Assembly (NCBI GenBank): GCA_963666765.1
Contig: OY762933.1
Span: forward strand, 248,001-312,000
Reading direction: 5' to 3'
Source of the DNA: Foliamicus sp963666765
Lineage (GTDB): Bacteria; Pseudomonadota; Gammaproteobacteria; Steroidobacterales; Foliamicaceae
DNA length: 64,000 nucleotides
Shown here: positions 59,340 to 64,000 of the stretch, piece by piece
How positions within the stretch are numbered: the stretch's first letter is position 1
How the letters are laid out: every line of letters starts with the position of its first letter
Translations under genes and position numbers: made by a program
Notes under the pieces: model-generated
Databases searched by the model: none
What the model was told of the DNA's origin: nothing
What the model saw: the letters and a program-made list of their open reading frames with translations, nothing else

Positions 59340-62270
59340 GTGACATTGCCGATCAGGCAAAGGACCGCCTTATGGCTTCTGGCGGCGGCCAGCGTGATAG
59401 TTTTCGCGGACTCCGCGTACGGCCAGGGTAAAACACTCGGCCACATCTACGGTCAGGTCACGTCAAGCTCCGGCGCGGTGGCCGGCGCCACGGTCACCGC
59501 CTGGCACCCCGACACCTCCGGGGTGCGTAGCACGATGTCCGGCGCGGATGGGCGCTATCGCTTCTCGGCCCTTGCGGTGGGCCGCTACGCGGTGTCCGCA
59601 GCGCTTGGCGGTCTGCAATCGGACATCGTTCCGGCGGAGGTGAACGTTGGCGAAGGGACGTCCGTTGAACTGCTCTTGGAGAATCCCAGGGCGGTGGAGG
59701 AAATTGTCGTTTTCGGGGAGTCTGTATCTCCGCTTGACTTTACCCGCGCCGAAACCGCGCGAGTCGTGACTTCCGGAGACATTCAGCGCCTGCCCATCCC
59801 AAGGGATCAGAACGCCGTGGTGCTGATGGCGCCGGGCGCGGTACAGGGCGATTCGGCGTTCGGGACGGCAGGCGACGGCGCCCATTACGGCGCCGGCTCT
59901 GCGTACGCATCGCTGGGTGGCGCCTCGGTTGCGGAGAACGTGTACTACATCAACGGCATGAACGTAACCAATTTCCGCAATGGTCTCGGCGCCAGCACCA
60001 TTCCGTTCGAGTTCTACGATCAGTTCCAGATCAAGACCGGCGGCTACGGCGCCGAATTCGGGCGCTCAACGGGAGGGGTTGTAAACGCGGTCACGCGCAG
60101 GGGTTCCAACGATTGGCGATTTGCCGTTGGCGGTTATTTCCAGCCGGATTCGATGCGCGGCGACGTGCCGAATGTGGAGCATCCTTCGCCCACCGTTGCG
60201 TATGACTCGGCGGACGGCTTTGACCAGAGGGACGATTACAGTACGTTCGTTTCCGCCGCCGGCCCTGTCGTCCGCGATCGCCTGTTCGTCTATGGCATCT
60301 ACGAGTTCAGGGATGTCAGCGTCAACGACTACAGCGCCTCGGGCCGGCTTTACAGGGAGACCGACAATGACGGGTTCTGGGGGCTGAAGCTCGACTGGCT
60401 GCTCGACGACGATCACCGCATCGAATACACCGGGTTCTCGGACAAGAGGACCGTGGACCGCAGCAGCTTCGTCTGGGATGCGTCCACAAACGCGGCCGGC
60501 CGGCGGTTCGGCGAGACAGCGATCGCCCGTGGCGGCGACAATCACATCTTCGCCTACCGCGGCTATTTCGGCGCCCGCCTGGCCGCTACGGCACTTTGGG
60601 GTATGAGCAAATATGATCTCACCTCGGAGTCGCCGGCGGACGCCACTTGCCCCGCCGCTTATGACTTCCGCTCCGGACGGTTTATTCAAATCGGCTGCTG
60701 GACGAACTTCACGAAGGCCGCCGCGGACGATGAACGCGAGGTCACTCGGGTGGATGCGGAGTGGGTGGCTAATGAACAACACCTTATCCGCATCGGCCTG
60801 GACCACGAACGGAACACCTCGTTCGACGATCTGGCGTATTCGGGGGATCGCTATTACCGGTATTACACGGTTGCCCCGGGGGCGGTATTGCCGAGTGGGG
60901 GAGTCGTGCCCGATGGCGTGACCGAAGTGACCCGCTATCGCGAGTACTTCAGCAAGGGCCACTTTGATGTCCTGTCCACGGCCTTCTACGTCGAAGACGA
61001 ATGGACCATTGCTTCCCTGAACGCGACCTTGCGTATCGGCGTGCGCAATGAACGGTTCGATAACCGCAACGCGCAGGGACGCACGATTGTGAAAATTACG
61101 GATCAGTACGCGCCGCGTATCGGTTTCTCATGGGACGTCGGAGGAAACAGGAATTCCAAGGTCTTCGCCAATTACGGACGCTACCACCTGCCCTTGGCCA
61201 GCATCATTAACGTGTTTTTCGGCAGCCCCGAGTTTTACACCGAAGAGTGGTTCGTGCTCGATCAGCCGATCGCTGCGGATGGCGGCACGGTCCTCGGCGA
61301 AGCGATCGGCGAAACTGTGGTGTTCGATGATGGCGCGCTGGCCGATGTGCGCACTCTGGTGGACCGCGACATAGAACCCATGGCGCAGGATGAGTTCATC
61401 CTCGGTTATGAGCGGATCGTGTCGGACTATATTCTCGGCATCACCTTTACCTGGCGTGATCTGGCGCAGGGCATTGAGGACATCACGACCGACGAAGCTC
61501 TCGGCGCTTACGGCGCGTTCAACTATGTCATCGCCAATCCTGGCCGCGGTTTGCGCACCTACTATGATCCGGACGGCGACGGCAGTCTGGACGAACTGAC
61601 GCTGTCCGCGGCCGAACTGGGCTTCCCGGCCATGAAGCGCCGATACAAGGCGGTGACGCTGGATCTGCAGCGGCGTTGGGACGGCGTGTTTTACGCCCGG
61701 GCTTCGTACACCTGGTCGCATAGCCATGGCAACTACGAGGGCAGGGTGCGCAGCGAGACGGGCGAGGATCTCGCCGGCGCCACTACGCAGTTTGATTTCA
61801 GGGGGCTGCTGGATGGCGCCGACGGCGATCTGCCCAATGACCGGCGTCATCAACTGAAGATGTGGGGCGCCTGGGAGTTTGCCGGCGGCTGGCAGGTCAG
61901 CGCCGCAGTGCATTTCTCCAGTGGCCGTCCGCGCAACGCCTTCGGCTACCATCCTGACGATCCCTATGCACGGCTGTACGGCCGGCTGGCATTCTTTCGG
62001 CAGGGACAGCCGGCGCCTCGGGGCTCGCTGGGAACCACCTCCAACGTGTACCGGCTGGATCTGGGTCTCAAGTACACTGCGGACGCCTTTGCCGGCGGTA
62101 CGCTCACCGCCCGGCTTGACGTTTTCAACGCGTTGGACCTCGATGCGGAAATCGAAGTGGACGACTTGGCCGACCGCTGGGGGGATGGGCAGGCGTCGCC
62201 CACCTTCGGACTGGCGACCCGGTTCCAGCAGCCGCGCACCGTGCGTATAGGACTGCGCTATGAGTTTTGA
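59340..62270 (+). CDS. TonB-dependent receptor with carboxypeptidase-regulatory-like N-terminal domain
   Basis: The GTG at 59340, 8 nt after CGGAGG, gives 976 aa with a signal peptide ending YGQG. Domains in order: a CarboxypepD_reg-like beta-sandwich (GHIYGQVTSSSGAVAGATV to about residue 110), a plug with a TonB-box-like EEIVVFGE near 121 and YYINGMNVTN near 207, FGRSTGGVVNAVTRRG near 246, then a long barrel ending in F (RIGLRYEF). The TonB2 operon at 16192-21424 is a likely energy source. The ligand is unknown; the binding protein directly before suggests the same ligand. Confidence 0.9.
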   Translation: MTLPIRQRTALWLLAAASVIVFADSAYGQGKTLGHIYGQVTSSSGAVAGATVTAWHPDTSGVRSTMSGADGRYRFSALAVGRYAVSAALGGLQSDIVPAEVNVGEGTSVELLLENPRAVEEIVVFGESVSPLDFTRAETARVVTSGDIQRLPIPRDQNAVVLMAPGAVQGDSAFGTAGDGAHYGAGSAYASLGGASVAENVYYINGMNVTNFRNGLGASTIPFEFYDQFQIKTGGYGAEFGRSTGGVVNAVTRRGSNDWRFAVGGYFQPDSMRGDVPNVEHPSPTVAYDSADGFDQRDDYSTFVSAAGPVVRDRLFVYGIYEFRDVSVNDYSASGRLYRETDNDGFWGLKLDWLLDDDHRIEYTGFSDKRTVDRSSFVWDASTNAAGRRFGETAIARGGDNHIFAYRGYFGARLAATALWGMSKYDLTSESPADATCPAAYDFRSGRFIQIGCWTNFTKAAADDEREVTRVDAEWVANEQHLIRIGLDHERNTSFDDLAYSGDRYYRYYTVAPGAVLPSGGVVPDGVTEVTRYREYFSKGHFDVLSTAFYVEDEWTIASLNATLRIGVRNERFDNRNAQGRTIVKITDQYAPRIGFSWDVGGNRNSKVFANYGRYHLPLASIINVFFGSPEFYTEEWFVLDQPIAADGGTVLGEAIGETVVFDDGALADVRTLVDRDIEPMAQDEFILGYERIVSDYILGITFTWRDLAQGIEDITTDEALGAYGAFNYVIANPGRGLRTYYDPDGDGSLDELTLSAAELGFPAMKRRYKAVTLDLQRRWDGVFYARASYTWSHSHGNYEGRVRSETGEDLAGATTQFDFRGLLDGADGDLPNDRRHQLKMWGAWEFAGGWQVSAAVHFSSGRPRNAFGYHPDDPYARLYGRLAFFRQGQPAPRGSLGTTSNVYRLDLGLKYTADAFAGGTLTARLDVFNALDLDAEIEVDDLADRWGDGQASPTFGLATRFQQPRTVRIGLRYEF

Positions 62271-62477
62271 GTCCGGCGCGTCAATACACGTCGGGGAAAC
62301 AGCACGGACAGGCGCAATACCCGGTATGGACTGTGCTGCAGAGCGTGCGCGCGGGCGCGGAGCGTTTCGCTATGCCGGGTGCGCATTGCGCCACACGCCG
62401 CCGGGAGTATAGACACGGCTGTCCACCGTGGTCTATTGTCCGCTTTCGTGGCGAAATTAATCACGGAGGTTCGCCGG

Positions 62478-63233
62478 ATGCATCTGATCAGGCAACTGAC
62501 AAGGCCGCTTGTGCTGGCGGCGATGATCACTGCGGTTTCCCCGGCCGGCGCGGAAACAATTGCGGTTATCGGCACCGGCATGATGGGCGGTTCTATTGGG
62601 CCCCGCATGGCGGAGCTCGGGCACACGATCGTCTACGGCACGCGTGATCCGGGCAGTGAGAGGATCCGGACTCTGCTGGACCGCACGCCTGGAGACGCCA
62701 GCGCCAAGTCGCAGGAAGAAGCCGCCGCAGAGGGAGAAATCGTATTTCTGGCGGTTCCCTGGTTTGCCGCGGAAGATGTAGTGACGCGACTTGAACCGCA
62801 CATGGCCGGCAAGCTGGTCATCGATGCCGGCAATGCGGTCCGGGAGGGCCCTGAGGGATTGCCTCAGCCCGTCGCCGGGACCTCTTCGGGCGAAATGGTG
62901 CAGGATGCGGCGCCGGACGCCCGGGTCGTGAAGGCCTTCAATACTGTGGGATTTCACATCGTGCTTGATCCGGCGCGCGCCCACGGCCCGGTTACGGTAA
63001 TGGTGGCCGGGAACGATGAGGCATCCAAGCATTGGGTCATGGACCTGGCCGGCGAACTTGGCTTCGAGACCATGGACGTGGGGCCCATTCGCATTTCGCG
63101 AATTCTCGAAGGCATGTCCGCGCTCTACCGCGTTCCTCACTTTGCCGACCGCAAGCACGATACCTTCGAGTTTCATCTGCGGCGCGTAGCGGAACCCGAG
63201 CTTGAGGAAACACGCGCCATCCGCGGGCGCTGA
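62478..63233 (+). CDS. exported F420/NADP reductase-like Rossmann protein
   Basis: The ATG at 62478 follows GGAGG and gives 251 aa with an apparent signal peptide (RPLVLAAMITAVSPAGA). The mature part opens at once with the dinucleotide-binding site TIAVIGTGMMGGSIGPRM, then IVFLAVPWF, ARVVKAFNTVGF near 150 and a C-terminal ISRILEGMSALYRV, the fold of F420-dependent NADP reductases and related oxidoreductases. Export of such an enzyme is unusual, since the cofactor would have to be periplasmic. The gene is followed two bases later by an FGE-like gene. Confidence 0.82.
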   Translation: MHLIRQLTRPLVLAAMITAVSPAGAETIAVIGTGMMGGSIGPRMAELGHTIVYGTRDPGSERIRTLLDRTPGDASAKSQEEAAAEGEIVFLAVPWFAAEDVVTRLEPHMAGKLVIDAGNAVREGPEGLPQPVAGTSSGEMVQDAAPDARVVKAFNTVGFHIVLDPARAHGPVTVMVAGNDEASKHWVMDLAGELGFETMDVGPIRISRILEGMSALYRVPHFADRKHDTFEFHLRRVAEPELEETRAIRGR

Positions 63234-63235
63234 GG

Positions 63236-64000
63236 GTGCCTGCCGGTTTCCGTCCCGGAATTCTGCCGTTCGCGTTCCTGATCGGCCAGGTGACGCTTCT
63301 GGGCCCGGTTCTCGCCGGGGACGGCCGACCTGATGGCTACCAGCCCGGTCAAGTATTCCAGGATTGTCTCAACTGTCCGCGGATGGTGGTCATTCCGCCG
63401 GGGCGGTTCATCAAGGGTTCGCCGCCGGGGGAAGCGCTTGGGGAGGGTACGCCTTTGCGGGACGCAGCTAACGAGACGCCCCAGGAACCTGCCAGCGTGG
63501 ACGCGGCGTTTGCCGTGTCCGTCACCGAAGTAACCCGCGCGCAGTTTTCCCTTTTCGTTGCCGAGGAGGGCTACGAAACCCAATGGCAATGCATTACCTG
63601 GAACTTTCAGGCGAATCAATGGGGCGCGCGCGGCTCCGTGTGGTCCTGGTCGAATCCGGGTTTTCCGCAGAGTCCGGACGAACCCGTTGTATGTGTGAGT
63701 TTCACCGATGCACAGGCCTATACTCAGTGGCTGGCCGAGAAGACGGGAAAGCCGTACCGGCTGCTGAAGGACGAGGAATGGGAGTATGTCGCCAGAAGCC
63801 GGACCCAGGCCGCGCGGCCCTGGGACGGCATCGGCGTATCAAACCGCCGCGTAGCGTGCGCTTTTGCGAACGTGATGGATCTGGATGCCGCCGATTACCT
63901 GAAAGCAGATCCCTCCGCCGCGGACAGCCATTTCTTTCCCTGCCGGGACGGGTATCCGCTTACAGCGCCTGTCGGAAGATTTCCGGTCAACCGCTATGGG
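63236..64000 (+). CDS. formylglycine-generating-enzyme-like (SUMF1/EgtB-fold) exported protein, 3' end missing
   Basis: The GTG at 63236 opens a frame that is still open at the right edge (255 codons). A probable signal peptide (RPGILPFAFLIGQVTLLGPVLAG) is followed by the FGE-sulfatase domain start MVVIPPGRFIKGSPPGE, AFAVSVTEVTRAQFSLFV, PDEPVVCVSFTDAQAYTQWL and the family core YRLLKDEEWEYVAR. FGE proteins oxidise a sulfatase Cys to formylglycine, but many exported SUMF1-domain proteins have other or unknown roles. The copper/Cys active site would lie in the missing C-terminal part. Confidence 0.85.
   Translation, partial: MPAGFRPGILPFAFLIGQVTLLGPVLAGDGRPDGYQPGQVFQDCLNCPRMVVIPPGRFIKGSPPGEALGEGTPLRDAANETPQEPASVDAAFAVSVTEVTRAQFSLFVAEEGYETQWQCITWNFQANQWGARGSVWSWSNPGFPQSPDEPVVCVSFTDAQAYTQWLAEKTGKPYRLLKDEEWEYVARSRTQAARPWDGIGVSNRRVACAFANVMDLDAADYLKADPSAADSHFFPCRDGYPLTAPVGRFPVNRYG

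Overview
The window is GC-rich, densely coded DNA, most likely from an uncultured marine or host-associated gammaproteobacterium. The main reasons are a complete TonB2-type energiser operon (DUF3450, TtpC-like ExbB, ExbB2, ExbD2, TonB2, TPR protein), a leu operon with a leader-peptide attenuator, and heterotetrameric sarcosine oxidase. The lineage is an inference; no rRNA or tRNA gene was seen.

Layout. 1-921: start of a DUF885 lipoprotein gene that runs off the left edge. 1087-7893: soxBDAG plus a gamma-glutamyltransferase-like gene, for oxidation of sarcosine and related N-methyl amines. 7890-15980: a minus-strand amino-acid operon, leuA-ilvE-leuC-leuD-leuB-hisG-hisD, preceded by a strong sigma-70-like promoter, a Leu-containing leader peptide and a terminator/antiterminator. 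16100-21424: the TonB2 operon. 21458-31269: a ferredoxin, a small-protein/methyltransferase pair, a VOC protein, an N-carbamoylsarcosine-amidase-like hydrolase, a CaiB-type CoA transferase, an HMG-CoA-lyase-like enzyme and the HyuA/HyuB pair. 31325-38956: an accessory zone with an ankyrin lipoprotein, a HEPN-like protein, an orphan HicB, a VapC remnant, MazEF, decayed copies of an NmrA-like reductase, a methyltransferase inserted between the copies, and NTF2-like lipoproteins around a cupin. 38958-46211: serine hydrolase, propionyl-CoA-synthetase-like enzyme, MFS carrier, alpha/beta hydrolase and aldehyde dehydrogenase. 46310-54169: PhyH dioxygenase, two further small-protein/methyltransferase pairs around two flavoenzymes, and a GPH-type carrier. 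54201-64000: oxidoreductases, a TRAP binding protein and an ABC binding protein (both without their permeases), a large TonB-dependent receptor, an exported Rossmann reductase, and a formylglycine-generating-enzyme-like protein cut by the right edge.

How the parts may work together. The TonB2 operon could energise the receptor at 59340-62270. HyuAB, the CSHase-like amidase and sarcosine oxidase together match the route N-methylhydantoin to N-carbamoylsarcosine to sarcosine to glycine, although the genes are about 20 kb apart. The most unusual feature is a recurring two-gene module: a 96-122 aa helical protein beside a 353-376 aa SAM methyltransferase whose conserved N-terminal region ends in an (D/E)IH-x3-GG(Y/W) motif. 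It occurs three times (21825-23320, 47275-48714, 51487-52835). The copies are diverged and sit in different neighbourhoods, which suggests an expanded, uncharacterised family of two-component methyltransferases.
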